From assembly GCF_023544465.1 (NCBI RefSeq), contig NZ_JALPVL010000007.1:248001-312000 (forward strand): a stretch of DNA of 64,000 nucleotides, in the 5' to 3' direction. Within the stretch, counting starts at the first letter, position 1. Each line of letters opens with the position of its first letter. The DNA is from Paractinoplanes maris (lineage in GTDB: Bacteria; Actinomycetota; Actinomycetes; Mycobacteriales; Micromonosporaceae). The translations under genes and the position numbers were made by a program. A model generated the notes under the pieces. The model was not told where the DNA came from and did not search any database. It worked only from the letters and a program-made list of their open reading frames with translations. This document shows positions 1-8,583 of the stretch, one piece after another.

Positions 1-254
1 TGTCGGCGGCCAACCGCGACCCGGACGTCTTCACGCAGCCCGACACCTTTGATCCGGGACGCCGTCCGAATCCCCACCTGGGTTTCGGGTTCGGCATTCA
101 TGCTTGTTTCGGGGCGGCCCTGTCGCGCCTGCAGGCGCAGGAGGTAGCCGCCGTGCTCGGCCGACGGACCCTCCGCGCCGACCTCACTGGTCTCCGCTGG
201 CGTGGCTCCCAGGTGCTGCGAAGCCTCCTGGCTCTGCCCGTCGAACTGTCTTGA
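1..254 (+). CDS. Cytochrome P450, C-terminal fragment (5' end outside window)
   Basis: The gene enters from the left edge and only its last ~83 codons are visible, read in the frame of base 3 and ending at TGA 252-254. The fragment contains the heme-ligand loop [15 protein letters not shown], matching the P450 signature FxxGxxxCxG; the Cys is the axial thiolate. Just before it lies the usual ANRDPDVF...FDPGR stretch. The I-helix and ExxR motifs lie upstream and cannot be checked. It is a soluble oxygenase that would hydroxylate or otherwise oxidise a small molecule with ferredoxin partners. It is followed after 32 bases by a methyltransferase on the same strand, so it is probably a tailoring enzyme of the cluster. 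Confidence 0.9.
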   Translation, partial: SAANRDPDVFTQPDTFDPGRRPNPHLGFGFGIHACFGAALSRLQAQEVAAVLGRRTLRADLTGLRWRGSQVLRSLLALPVELS

Positions 255-286
255 GAACACCGATTCACGCACATGGGGGAAAGACC

Positions 287-1141
287 GTGACAATCACATC
301 TGAGCTGCAAGCCTGGCCCTTGGCCACCATCCCGCGCACTGCACGGGACGTGTGGGAAGTGAGCTATCCCGACTTCGTCGCGATGATCAACCAAACCAAT
401 GTGATGCCGGGAGCCTTCGCAACGTTGAATGCCTGGGCCACCTTCTCCAGGATCGGAACGGCCTCGTCCGTGCTGGAACTCGCCTGCACTACCGGCTTCT
501 CGTCGCGGGAACTGGCGCGGCTCACCGGCTGCCGAGCGGTCGGCTTCGACCTCTCGGCTGACGCGGTCGCGCTGGCCGGCTACAACCACCGGCTCGCCGA
601 CCCGGCGCTGCGACTCACGTATCAGGTTGCGAATGGCATGCAATACCAGCCGCACGAGAAGTTCAGTCACGTCGTGGTCGGCGCGGCGCTCGGCTTCTTC
701 CCGGATCCACGGCGGATGGCGCGCCGGGTGACAGATTTCCTGGTCGACGGCGGCTACGTGCTGGCCTCGCCGTTCTGGAGCGAGACGCCTCTGCCCGACC
801 ACGTCCGCAAGATTCGCCGTGAGGTCTTCGGCATCTCATCCGAGATGGAGACGTACAAAGAGGCGTTGGACCTCTTCCGCGGCCTCGACGTCATGTACGA
901 GTCACGGTCCGGCCTAGTCCCGGAGACTGACGCTGAGATCGAGCTCTACTGCACGAGCACCGTGGACCGCGCCTGTGCTCAATCCGGTATCGACAGTGCC
1001 GAGGTCCGCCAGGCGCTATTCGACCGGCTCGTGGAGGTCAAGAACGCCACGAACCTGCTTCGCCAATATCAGCGTTACTCGGTGCTGGCGTTGCGCTACG
1101 ACGCTCGCAGTTATCCCAACCGCTACGTCGAGTTGTTCTGA
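287..1141 (+). CDS. Class I SAM-dependent methyltransferase
   Basis: A 284-residue protein from GTG 287, chosen because GGGGGAAAG lies 4-6 bases upstream; reading further upstream in this frame would overlap the P450 gene. Motif I is VLELACTTGFSS at about residues 62-73, followed by VGFDLS, which ends in the acidic residue expected to bind the ribose of SAM. The rest resembles the Rossmann core of small-molecule methyltransferases. The C-terminal half (charged, with YCTSTVDRAC) is not recognised as a specific O-, N- or C-methyltransferase class. It lies between the P450 and an exporter in a tight + strand run, which suggests a tailoring role; the substrate is unknown. Confidence 0.8.
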   Translation: MTITSELQAWPLATIPRTARDVWEVSYPDFVAMINQTNVMPGAFATLNAWATFSRIGTASSVLELACTTGFSSRELARLTGCRAVGFDLSADAVALAGYNHRLADPALRLTYQVANGMQYQPHEKFSHVVVGAALGFFPDPRRMARRVTDFLVDGGYVLASPFWSETPLPDHVRKIRREVFGISSEMETYKEALDLFRGLDVMYESRSGLVPETDAEIELYCTSTVDRACAQSGIDSAEVRQALFDRLVEVKNATNLLRQYQRYSVLALRYDARSYPNRYVELF

Positions 1142-1152
1142 GTCGAGCCAGG

Positions 1153-2394
1153 ATGACTGAGACCTCAACCGCTCGATGGGCTGACAGCCTGAAGGTGCTC
1201 CAACATTTCCCGTACCGGCAGCTGTTCCTGGCACGTACGGCGTCGATGCTCGGCTCAGCGATGGCTCCCATTGCGCTGGCCTTTGGTGTACTCGCGGTAA
1301 CCGACGATGTCAGTGCCGTGGCGATCGTGGTGGCCGCGCGGCAGATCCCGAACGTCGCGTTCACGCTGATCGGCGGTGCGATCGCCGACCGCTGGCGGCG
1401 TGATCGCATCCTGCTCTGGGCGAACTTGATCAGCGGCGTAGCTCAGATTATGACTGCGGCGCTGCTGTTCGGCGGAACGGCTACGGTCGCGCTGCTGGCG
1501 GCGCTGGCGGTGGTCAACGGGACGGCGTCCGCGTTCTCCGGGCCGGCCACCTCCGGACTGATCCGCGCGACCGCCCCCGTTGCGCTGTTGCAGCAGGCCA
1601 ACGCGCTGCTGAGTCTCAGCCGGAATGCCGCGACGATCGGAGGCGCAGCGCTCGGAGGCGTGCTGGTCGGCTTCGCCGGACCGGCCTGGGGATTTCTGGT
1701 CGACGGAGCGACATTTCTGGTGAGCGCATGGCTGATGACACGACTCGACCTTCGCCAGGCCGCTCGCATGCGAGCCTCTTCTCTGCTGGGCGACCTCCGG
1801 GACGGCTGGCATGAATTCGTCGGCCGCCGCTGGCTGTGGACGGTTGTTCTGATGTGCACGGTGGTCAACTTCGCCGAGGCGGCCACGATCACTGTGCTCG
1901 CGCCGATTGCGTTGAAAGACGATGGAGGGGCCGGCTTGCTCGGCTTGATCCTGACCGCGCAGGCGGCGGGCTTTGTGGTCGGCGCGGCGGCGGGGCTGCG
2001 TTTCCAGCCGGACCGGCCACTGTTGGTCGGGGTGGCCGCCGTGCTGTTGGTAGCGCCATTGATGCTCGTGCTCGCGGTCACCACAAGCCCAGTGCCATTG
2101 CTGCTCAGCGCATTCGTCAACGGACTCGGCTACGAGATCTTCGGCGTGTTCTGGGCAGTCTGCCTGCAGGGACACGTCCCGGACGCCAGCATGTCGCGGA
2201 TCGGTTCGATCGACGCCTTCGCCTCATACGCGATCATGCCCCTGGGTGCGCTGCTGGCGATTCCGGCCGCGCAGGTGCTGGGCTACGACGGCGCCTTTCT
2301 CGCCGGCGGCCTGCTGATCCTGCTGACCGCGGTCATGACCCTGCTCGTCCGCGACGTGCGGGTGCTGCCACGACCGCAGGAGGCGGAAGCATGA
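1153..2394 (+). CDS. MFS transporter, probable product exporter
   Basis: A 413-residue, strongly hydrophobic protein with about 10-12 membrane segments in two halves. The conserved loop GGAIADRWRRDRILL between segments 2 and 3 is the MFS signature of the EntS/MFS_3-type drug and siderophore exporters. It starts at ATG 1153, 11 bases after the methyltransferase stop. Its TGA overlaps the ATG of the next gene (ATGA at 2391-2394), so the two are probably translationally coupled. Export of the cluster product, and thereby self-protection, is the likely job; this is inference from position and family. Confidence 0.85.
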   Translation: MTETSTARWADSLKVLQHFPYRQLFLARTASMLGSAMAPIALAFGVLAVTDDVSAVAIVVAARQIPNVAFTLIGGAIADRWRRDRILLWANLISGVAQIMTAALLFGGTATVALLAALAVVNGTASAFSGPATSGLIRATAPVALLQQANALLSLSRNAATIGGAALGGVLVGFAGPAWGFLVDGATFLVSAWLMTRLDLRQAARMRASSLLGDLRDGWHEFVGRRWLWTVVLMCTVVNFAEAATITVLAPIALKDDGGAGLLGLILTAQAAGFVVGAAAGLRFQPDRPLLVGVAAVLLVAPLMLVLAVTTSPVPLLLSAFVNGLGYEIFGVFWAVCLQGHVPDASMSRIGSIDAFASYAIMPLGALLAIPAAQVLGYDGAFLAGGLLILLTAVMTLLVRDVRVLPRPQEAEA

Positions 2395-4469
2395 TTTTCC
2401 ACGACGTCCTCGACGATCAGGACTGGGACCGCGAGCTGTGGCGGTTCGCCGAGCGACAGACGTTGCCGGCCCCCGTGCTACGGGCCGGAAACGCCGTCAC
2501 GCTGGCCGCGCCGCTGCACGACTCGGATATCGCCGGCCGTCCCACGGCGCCGGGGAACCGGGCCGTGCTGACCCTTGCCGGAAGTGCTGTCGACAAACAC
2601 GGCCCGGCGATCGCCGCGGCCGTTGGGGCCACCCATATAAGCGTCTTGGCCTGGGCCGATGTCGCTGCGGCGCTGGGCCGCCAGGCGACCGGCGAAATCC
2701 ACGCGGGATTCGTCGCGGTGACAGCTGACCTCGAGGAGAGCCAGATCGACGGCATCCGCGAAGACCTGCGGATGCTTGCCGACGACGGTCCGTCCGTGCA
2801 CGCCGGTTTCCTCGTCGGCCCTGACCTTGCGGCCGTGTCGTGGCTGGTAGCGAAGGCGCTGGCCTGGCCGTGGCGCCGGGGCGAACGGTGCGAGGTGCTC
2901 AGCGTCCACTCGGCGGCGAGCAGCAGCCGGGTGAGCGGCGGGGACGTCGTTTTGAAATCCGACGCGACCTTTGAGCGGCTCGCACCCCAGCTGCTGGGTG
3001 GGCACGTGGGCCTGTTGTCGTTGATGGCGCACGGTCGTGACGACGTCATCCATCTGCAGGACACTGTCCTGTGCGCCAACCATGTGGGCAAACTCGTGAC
3101 CACAGCGCCACCGAATGTGCCGACATGCGCCTTCACCGGACGTTGCTGCCGTGACGACGTCGACTTCGATCGGATTTTGGCCGCCGACCGCGTCCGGGCT
3201 GACGTCGTGTTCACCAACAGCTGCATGGGCCTGCGCGTCCGCGACGGCATGTTCCCCGAGCCGTACCTGTTGGCACACGGCTTCGCCCGGGGCGCGGTAG
3301 CCGGGTACATCGGTTGTTCATCGCTGGTCAGCGGCCGGGAGAAGGTGAACTTGCTGACCCGGCGGGCGATGGAATCCGGGCTGTCGCTGGGCCAGACTGT
3401 CTCGCTGCTCAACGATCATTTGGGGTACGAAGGATCGGACATCCCAGCCTTCGGTCTGGTCGGCGCGCCCTGGTTGGCCTGGGCACCGATCGACGTACCC
3501 GCGCTGACCTTCGCGGACCCGCGCGGGCTGCAGTCGGATGCGGCGGCAGCCGGCCGGGACACCCTCGTGCTCGAAGGCGGTCGCGGCGACCTGTTTTTCG
3601 TGTCGTCCCGCACGGCGCCACTCGCGGACCGGATGACTGCACTACCTCCGCGGACGCTGACCGACCGAGCCGAGGTGGACAGCTTGGCCCTCCGCGCCGG
3701 CGCCGCCATCGAGAATCTAGGCGACCTGCCGCTCATCGGGTTACGCACGGCCAGGCAGGGCAATCTGCTGGTGCAGCTGCGCGACCAGATCGCCTCGACC
3801 GCGCGGGCGCTGTCCGAAGCGCTTGAGGGGTCGCAGCCGGAGCGCGCCCGCAAGCGGCTTGCCTCACTGCGAACCGCGGTTGCCCGGGCCGAAGAGGATG
3901 TCGCCACCTCGCTGTTCGAACGGGGCACCACCAGTAGCTTCGAATTCGAAGATCTTTGGTGCGAGATTCTCAACCAGCGAAGCGAGGGCACGGTGGACCG
4001 TACCTGTCCTCGATGCGACCGCGCCCTCAAGCGACTGTCGGCGGAGCACCCCTTGTTCCGCCGCCTGCGCAGGCAGTCGCTGGTGTGCCCACAGTGCACC
4101 CTCGTGGAGGATCTCGACCCGCGGGGCGACGTCGTGAAGCTGGAGCTGATCACTGCGCCCTACTGGGTGCGCGGTACCGAGCAGCGGGTGACGTTGCGGA
4201 TCAGCGTCGACGAGCAGGTGGACCGGCCGGTCACCGGCTACGCAGCAATCTTCGCCAAGAACTCGGCGAAGTACGGCGTCGGCGTGCCGCCGCCCGAGCG
4301 TCTCGAACTGACCCCCGGCAGCGTAACGGAGCTCTCGGTCACGGCCCAGGTTCTGGATCGAGCGGGCCGGTATCACCAAGACTTCCTGAAAGGCTTCGTC
4401 GTGTCGAAGGGAACCGTGTCCTTTGCGTCCTGCCCGATCTGGTACCGGCCCCCGGGTGCGTACGAGTGA
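2391..4469 (+). CDS. Caspase-like (CHAT-type) protein with C-terminal zinc ribbon
   Basis: A 692-residue protein not recognisable as a named enzyme. At residues 210-216 it reads SLMAHGRD and at 273-282 VFTNSCMGLR. This is the His-Gly / Asn-Ser-Cys layout of caspase/CHAT cysteine proteases, giving a putative dyad His214-Cys278 with typical spacing. The region 495-535 is a charged, probably helical stretch. Residues 539-569 hold CPRC...CPQC (Cys539, 542, 566, 569), a likely zinc ribbon, followed by a beta-rich tail that could be an Ig-like fold. There is no signal peptide or membrane segment. It starts at ATG 2391, overlapping the exporter stop, and its TGA overlaps the GTG of the next gene. 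It might process a peptide, modify cluster enzymes or be an abortive-type effector; none is shown. Catalysis is inferred from motifs only. Confidence 0.6.
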   Translation: MIFHDVLDDQDWDRELWRFAERQTLPAPVLRAGNAVTLAAPLHDSDIAGRPTAPGNRAVLTLAGSAVDKHGPAIAAAVGATHISVLAWADVAAALGRQATGEIHAGFVAVTADLEESQIDGIREDLRMLADDGPSVHAGFLVGPDLAAVSWLVAKALAWPWRRGERCEVLSVHSAASSSRVSGGDVVLKSDATFERLAPQLLGGHVGLLSLMAHGRDDVIHLQDTVLCANHVGKLVTTAPPNVPTCAFTGRCCRDDVDFDRILAADRVRADVVFTNSCMGLRVRDGMFPEPYLLAHGFARGAVAGYIGCSSLVSGREKVNLLTRRAMESGLSLGQTVSLLNDHLGYEGSDIPAFGLVGAPWLAWAPIDVPALTFADPRGLQSDAAAAGRDTLVLEGGRGDLFFVSSRTAPLADRMTALPPRTLTDRAEVDSLALRAGAAIENLGDLPLIGLRTARQGNLLVQLRDQIASTARALSEALEGSQPERARKRLASLRTAVARAEEDVATSLFERGTTSSFEFEDLWCEILNQRSEGTVDRTCPRCDRALKRLSAEHPLFRRLRRQSLVCPQCTLVEDLDPRGDVVKLELITAPYWVRGTEQRVTLRISVDEQVDRPVTGYAAIFAKNSAKYGVGVPPPERLELTPGSVTELSVTAQVLDRAGRYHQDFLKGFVVSKGTVSFASCPIWYRPPGAYE

Positions 4470-5047
4470 TCGTGTGGTTGAACGGGCCGTTCGGAGGCGG
4501 CAAGAGCACGATCGCGCCCATGGTGGCGGCCGCTCTGCCGGATGCCCTGGTGGTCGACCCCGAACGGGTAGGTCATCTGCTCTGGTCGCAGCTGCCGGCT
4601 GCCCTCCGGAAGGAGGAGTTCGAGTTGGAACCGGTCTGGCCCTTGATGACCCGGTCACTACTGCAAGGTATGACCGCGGCCTATGGGCGGCCGCTGGTCG
4701 TACCCATGACGGTGGTCCGGCCGGTGGTGTTCGACGCCCTCATCGGCGGGCTGCGGGCAGACGGCCTCGTCGTGTGGCATTTCAGCCTTCTCGCCGCGCC
4801 GGGGACCATCCGGGAGCGGCTACGGCACAGAATGGCCGAGCGCGGCGAGAAACCCGATCGGTGGGGCGAACTCAGCTGGGAAGGGCTGCAGGTCGACCGG
4901 TGCCTGTCCGCCCTCCTCGAGCCACGATTCGGCCGCCACGTCGATACCGAGTATCGGTCACCCGCGGAGGTCACGGCCGAAATCATGCTTCAGATGACAG
5001 CCGGAGAAGGGTCGCGCGAGTCGCCGCGGCCGCACCTGGGAGAATGA
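4466..5047 (+). CDS. TmrB-like P-loop NTP-binding protein (antibiotic-resistance type)
   Basis: A 193-residue protein beginning VIVWLNGPFGGGKST, with the Walker A loop at residues 7-15 directly at the N-terminus. Length, the opening motif, VVDPERVGHLLW, PLVVPMTVVRP and the R-rich lid (IRERLRHRMAERGE) match the tunicamycin-resistance protein TmrB of Bacillus, as I remember that sequence. TmrB is an ATP-binding protein thought to sequester the drug at the membrane. Start GTG 4466 overlaps the preceding TGA (GTGA), so translation is coupled. In this cluster it is a plausible self-resistance factor or a small-molecule kinase. Many TmrB-like proteins are uncharacterised, so the drug cannot be inferred. 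Confidence 0.7.
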   Translation: MIVWLNGPFGGGKSTIAPMVAAALPDALVVDPERVGHLLWSQLPAALRKEEFELEPVWPLMTRSLLQGMTAAYGRPLVVPMTVVRPVVFDALIGGLRADGLVVWHFSLLAAPGTIRERLRHRMAERGEKPDRWGELSWEGLQVDRCLSALLEPRFGRHVDTEYRSPAEVTAEIMLQMTAGEGSRESPRPHLGE

Positions 5048-5054
5048 GCCGACA

Positions 5055-6785
5055 ATGTACAGCCCTCGAGAGGATTCGCGCCTCATGGCCAGCTCTGCCG
5101 AATCGGATTGGGTCAGCCGCTTCGCTGACGAGGTCATTGCCGAGGCAGAACGCCGGGCGCCGGGCGCGGTGATCGTCTGCGCGTCGGGGCTGAGCCCATC
5201 CGGGCCCATCCACCTGGGTAACCTTCGCGAGGTCATGACCCCGCACCTGGTCGCCGACGAGATCCGTCGTCGCGGCCGCGAGTGTGTGCATGTCATCTCC
5301 TGGGACGACTTCGACCGTTTCCGCAAGGTGCCGGCCGGCATCGACTCGAGCTGGTCGGAGCACATCGGCAAGCCGTTGACCTCGGTACCGGCACCTCCCG
5401 GGAGCGTGCACGCCAACTGGGCCGAGCATTTCAAGGCGGCCATGGTTACGTCGTTGAGTGAACTGGGCGTGGTCTACCGCGGCATCAGTCAGACCGAGCA
5501 GTACCGTTCCGGCGCCTACCGGGAGCAAATCCTGCTGGCGATGCGCGAGCGTCACCGCATCGACGCGATCCTGGGGCAGTACCGCACGAAACAGAAGACG
5601 TCGACGGCTGAGGAGAGCCTGCCCGAGGCGGTGCTGGCCGCCGAGGGATCGGGCGCGGCGACCGAGGACGACGGCAGCGGCGGCGCGGAATACTTCCCGT
5701 ACAAGCCGTATTGCTCCGTCTGCGATCGGGACACGACGACCGTGACGGCGTACGACGACGAGACCACCGTTTTGACGTATGTCTGCTCCTACGGCCACGG
5801 TGAGACGGTCAAACTCAGCGAGTTCAACCACGGCAAGCTGGTCTGGAAGGTCGACTGGCCGATGCGCTGGGCGTACGAGGGAGTGGTCTTCGAGCCGTCA
5901 GGCGTGGACCACAGCTCCCCCGGCTCGTCCTACGTCGTGGGCAAGCAGATCGTCCGGGAGATCTTCAGCGTCGACCCGCCGATCGGACCGATGTACGCGT
6001 TCGTCGGAATCTCCGGCATGGCTAAGATGAGCAGCTCGAAGGGCGGTGTGCCGACGCCGGCCGACGCGCTGCGGATCATGGAAGCACCCCTGCTGCGCTG
6101 GCTCTACGCTCGCCGCCGGCCCAACCAGAGCTTCAAGGTCGCCTTCGACCAGGAGATCCACCGGCTGTATGACGAATGGGACGCGGTCGGCGCGAAAGTG
6201 CAGGCCGGCACGGCAGTCGATGCGATCGCCTACGACCGGGCCCGGCGCACGGCCGAGATCGAGCTGCCGGTGACGCCCCGCCCGCTGCCTTACCGCATGC
6301 TCGCCTCGGTGGTCGACATCACCACCGGCGATCCCGCCCAGATGCTACGCATCCTGCACGACCTCGACCCCGAGCAGCCGATCGACGACCTCGACGAAGT
6401 GCGCCCCCGGCTCGACTGCGCCGTCCACTGGGTCGCCGAGCAGATGGCCACCGACGCACGCACCGAGGTCGCCTCGGAGCCCGATACCGAGCTGCTGTCC
6501 GGCCTGGCTGACGATGAGAACCGCTCGTTGCGTCACCTGGTCGACGGTCTCGACGAGAACTGGTCCTTGGCCGGGCTGACGACCCTGGTCTACGGCGTGC
6601 CCAAGATGGTGCTCGGCCTACCGATGGACGTCGCGCCCTCAGCCGAACTGAAGGCTGTGCAGCGCAAGTTCTTCGTTCTTCTTTACCGTCTGCTGACCGG
6701 ACGGGAGACCGGCCCGCGCCTGCCCACGCTGCTGCTGGCGATCGGCGCCGATCGGGTCCGCACATTGGTCACCCCACCAGCCTGA
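5055..6785 (+). CDS. lysK: Class I lysyl-tRNA synthetase
   Basis: A 576-residue protein (or 566 from ATG 5085, which better matches the N-terminus of archaeal homologues and has GAGAGGA upstream). The class I signature is clear: GPIHLGN (HIGH-type, His53-Asn56), and KMSSSK at 324-329. Between them lies a Cys220/Cys223/Cys244/His248 zinc-binding knob, as in archaeal LysRS-I. Family chemistry is ATP-dependent charging of tRNA-Lys. Bacteria mostly use class II LysRS; class I is sporadic. A copy inside an apparent biosynthetic operon (7 bases after the TmrB-like gene) suggests either a drug-insensitive spare enzyme or one that activates a lysine-like amino acid for the pathway. Whether the genome also has a class II LysS cannot be seen here. 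Confidence 0.85.
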   Translation: MYSPREDSRLMASSAESDWVSRFADEVIAEAERRAPGAVIVCASGLSPSGPIHLGNLREVMTPHLVADEIRRRGRECVHVISWDDFDRFRKVPAGIDSSWSEHIGKPLTSVPAPPGSVHANWAEHFKAAMVTSLSELGVVYRGISQTEQYRSGAYREQILLAMRERHRIDAILGQYRTKQKTSTAEESLPEAVLAAEGSGAATEDDGSGGAEYFPYKPYCSVCDRDTTTVTAYDDETTVLTYVCSYGHGETVKLSEFNHGKLVWKVDWPMRWAYEGVVFEPSGVDHSSPGSSYVVGKQIVREIFSVDPPIGPMYAFVGISGMAKMSSSKGGVPTPADALRIMEAPLLRWLYARRRPNQSFKVAFDQEIHRLYDEWDAVGAKVQAGTAVDAIAYDRARRTAEIELPVTPRPLPYRMLASVVDITTGDPAQMLRILHDLDPEQPIDDLDEVRPRLDCAVHWVAEQMATDARTEVASEPDTELLSGLADDENRSLRHLVDGLDENWSLAGLTTLVYGVPKMVLGLPMDVAPSAELKAVQRKFFVLLYRLLTGRETGPRLPTLLLAIGADRVRTLVTPPA

Positions 6786-6796
6786 CCGTTTTCAGA

Positions 6797-6828
6797 TCAA
6801 GGCCTGGCTTTTCACTCCCAGGCCTTGA
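6797..6828. terminator. Bidirectional intrinsic terminator hairpin
   Basis: Perfect 11-bp arms TCAAGGCCTGG (6797-6807) and CCAGGCCTTGA (6818-6828) flank a 10-base loop between two converging genes. The stem starts 12 bases after the lysyl-tRNA synthetase stop and overlaps the last codons of the opposing aminotransferase. A short T-run (CGTTTTC) precedes it on the + strand, which serves transcripts of the - strand. Confidence 0.75.
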
Positions 6829-7954
6829 CCAGGCGGCCGACGACCTCGGTGAGACGCTCGCGCGAGGTCGCCAGGTTGATACGAACGTAGCCCGTGTAGC
6901 TGTCGCCGAATCGGCTGCCTGGGCTCACCGCCACCCGCGTGAGCTCCAGGGCGGTGGCGGACGGGTCGGCCAGACCGTAGGCACGAGCGTCCACCCAAGC
7001 CAAGTAACCTGCCTCCATGGGTCGCCAGCGGGCCCGCGGCAGGTGACTGGACAGCAGTTCGGCGAAGTAATCGCGCTGCGCGGCCAGGTAATCGATCGCC
7101 GAATTCAGCCACGGCTCGCCCTCGGTGTAGGCGGCGATCGTAGCGACCACCCCAAGGATGGCCGTCGAGGCGTTGGCAACGTGCGGCAGCGACCGCAAGC
7201 GGGCGAGGTCCTCATCGTTGCCGACGATGATCTGGGCGCACTTCAAGCCCGGGATGTTCCACGCTTTCGAGGCCGAGAACAGGGTCGTCACGTGCTCGGC
7301 AGTGTCGCTCAACGAGGCGTACGGAAGGTGCCGGGCGCCCGGCAATACCAGCGGGGCATGGATCTCATCGCTGATCACCCGGCCGCCGTGGCGGACAACG
7401 ATGTCTCTGACCGCGGTCAACTCCGCTTTGGTCAGCACCACGCCGAGAGGATTGTAGGGCTGGCAGAGAATGATCGTCCGTGCGCCGGCCGCGAACGCCG
7501 CTTCGATGGCATCGAGGTCAAGGACCGACCGCTCGCCTTCCCGGCACGCCACCTCGATCACCGTGCGGCCGCTGAGCGTCACGACGTCGCGGAAGGGTTT
7601 GTATGCCGGGGCCGGAACGACGACCGGAGCATCGACGCACAACGTCTCGAGCACCAGCCGCAGCCCGGACATGATGTCGGCGCACATGAGCACTCGCGCC
7701 GGGTCGACCGTCCAGCCGAATCGCCCACTCAGAAAGCCTGCCGTCGCCGCGCCGAGGCCGGTCTCACGATCAAGGGGTGGATAGCCGAACATGCCCTGGT
7801 CGACGGCGGAGCGCACCGACTCCTGCACTGCCGGGCAGGGTCGCACATCCATCTCGGCCATCCAAGCCGGTAGGACGTCCGGCGGGTAGAAGCTCCACTT
7901 CGCCCAGGCGATCGAGAGCAGCTGAGCATCGGTGACTGCGAAATCAATGGTCAA
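6812..7954 (-). CDS. PLP-dependent aminotransferase/lyase, MalY/PatB type
   Basis: A fold-type I PLP enzyme of 380 residues from TTG 7954, which overlaps the upstream stop (TTGA); GTG 7966 would give 384. GGTGGGAGG sits just before the TTG. Family marks are KWSFYPPDVLPAWMAEMD near the N-terminus, QPYNPLGVVL, ISDEIHAPLV (the Asp that pairs with the pyridine N), and the Schiff-base lysine in SASKAWN (Lys230). The C-terminal RINLAT carries the carboxylate-binding Arg. MalY/PatB enzymes are mostly cystathionine beta-lyases (C-S cleavage), but relatives in clusters act as aminotransferases on unusual amino acids. It is co-transcribed with the YqcI-like gene upstream and converges on the lysyl-tRNA synthetase. 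Confidence 0.85.
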   Translation of the reverse strand: MTIDFAVTDAQLLSIAWAKWSFYPPDVLPAWMAEMDVRPCPAVQESVRSAVDQGMFGYPPLDRETGLGAATAGFLSGRFGWTVDPARVLMCADIMSGLRLVLETLCVDAPVVVPAPAYKPFRDVVTLSGRTVIEVACREGERSVLDLDAIEAAFAAGARTIILCQPYNPLGVVLTKAELTAVRDIVVRHGGRVISDEIHAPLVLPGARHLPYASLSDTAEHVTTLFSASKAWNIPGLKCAQIIVGNDEDLARLRSLPHVANASTAILGVVATIAAYTEGEPWLNSAIDYLAAQRDYFAELLSSHLPRARWRPMEAGYLAWVDARAYGLADPSATALELTRVAVSPGSRFGDSYTGYVRINLATSRERLTEVVGRLVKAWE

Positions 7955-8583
7955 CGGGCCTCCCACCAGCGAACCGGCTGTTCGCCGGCGTTCGCCGGCC
8001 AGACGAACTTCAACGACTCGACATCCTGCTGAGCGAGCTCAGCATCGTACTGTCGGCCGCACTCGGTATAGGAGTCGCGGATGAGCTGACGGACCTCCTG
8101 TTTGATAGTCGCGCCGCGCGGCGTGGCGCGCCGGTCGAACGAAGCCACCGGCTGCAGCAGCACGTAGGTGGAGGGCGATCCAAAAGTGTGCCGCGGCGAG
8201 GTGGAGTCGTAGCAAGGCGCGAAGACGAGCACGAACCATCTGGTGTCGCAGAGTGTCAGCCACCAGTGCTCAGAGCCAACTTCGCTCAGCCCGATCGCTT
8301 CCGAGGTCCCCTGAGCCTCGAGCAGACCACTCAGGACAGCTCGAGTGCTCCGCGCCACCGCGTCGAGGTCTGCTCCGTGGGTCGGGTCAGTCAACTCGAT
8401 AAGCAGGCCATCGAGTTCGTCACGGTCGATGCGGGTAGCGAACTCAGCTAGATATGGTGCCGCGGCACAACCAGCCTGACGAGCGTCGGCTCCGTCACTG
8501 GACGGCACCGACTCGATCCGCGATCGCGCTGCGAAAACACACTCCGCACGCTGCTGAATCCGCACGAACCCAGCGTCGTGCAT
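7951..8583 (-). CDS. YqcI/YcgG-family protein, putative heme-dependent N-oxygenase
   Basis: A 210-residue protein from ATG 8583; ATG 8613 is an alternative. Landmarks matching the YqcI/YcgG family as I recall it are an N-terminal ECVFAARSRI (family: FPC.xAKxxl), the central WFVLVFAPCYDSTSPRH and STYVLLQPVASFDRR block, an IRDSYTECGRQYD helix and an aromatic C-terminus (PVRWWE). Characterised relatives such as GntA of guanitoxin biosynthesis use heme to N-hydroxylate guanidine compounds, so an amine or guanidine N-hydroxylase is a reasonable hypothesis. Its stop overlaps the start of the PLP enzyme downstream, suggesting the two act on the same amino acid. Family assignment is by memory of motifs. 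Confidence 0.5.
   Translation of the reverse strand: MHDAGFVRIQQRAECVFAARSRIESVPSSDGADARQAGCAAAPYLAEFATRIDRDELDGLLIELTDPTHGADLDAVARSTRAVLSGLLEAQGTSEAIGLSEVGSEHWWLTLCDTRWFVLVFAPCYDSTSPRHTFGSPSTYVLLQPVASFDRRATPRGATIKQEVRQLIRDSYTECGRQYDAELAQQDVESLKFVWPANAGEQPVRWWEAR

Noticed and set aside
104-286. Upstream extension of the methyltransferase to base 104
   Set aside because: It would overlap the P450 gene over its heme-binding region in another frame; GTG 287 has a clear ribosome site.
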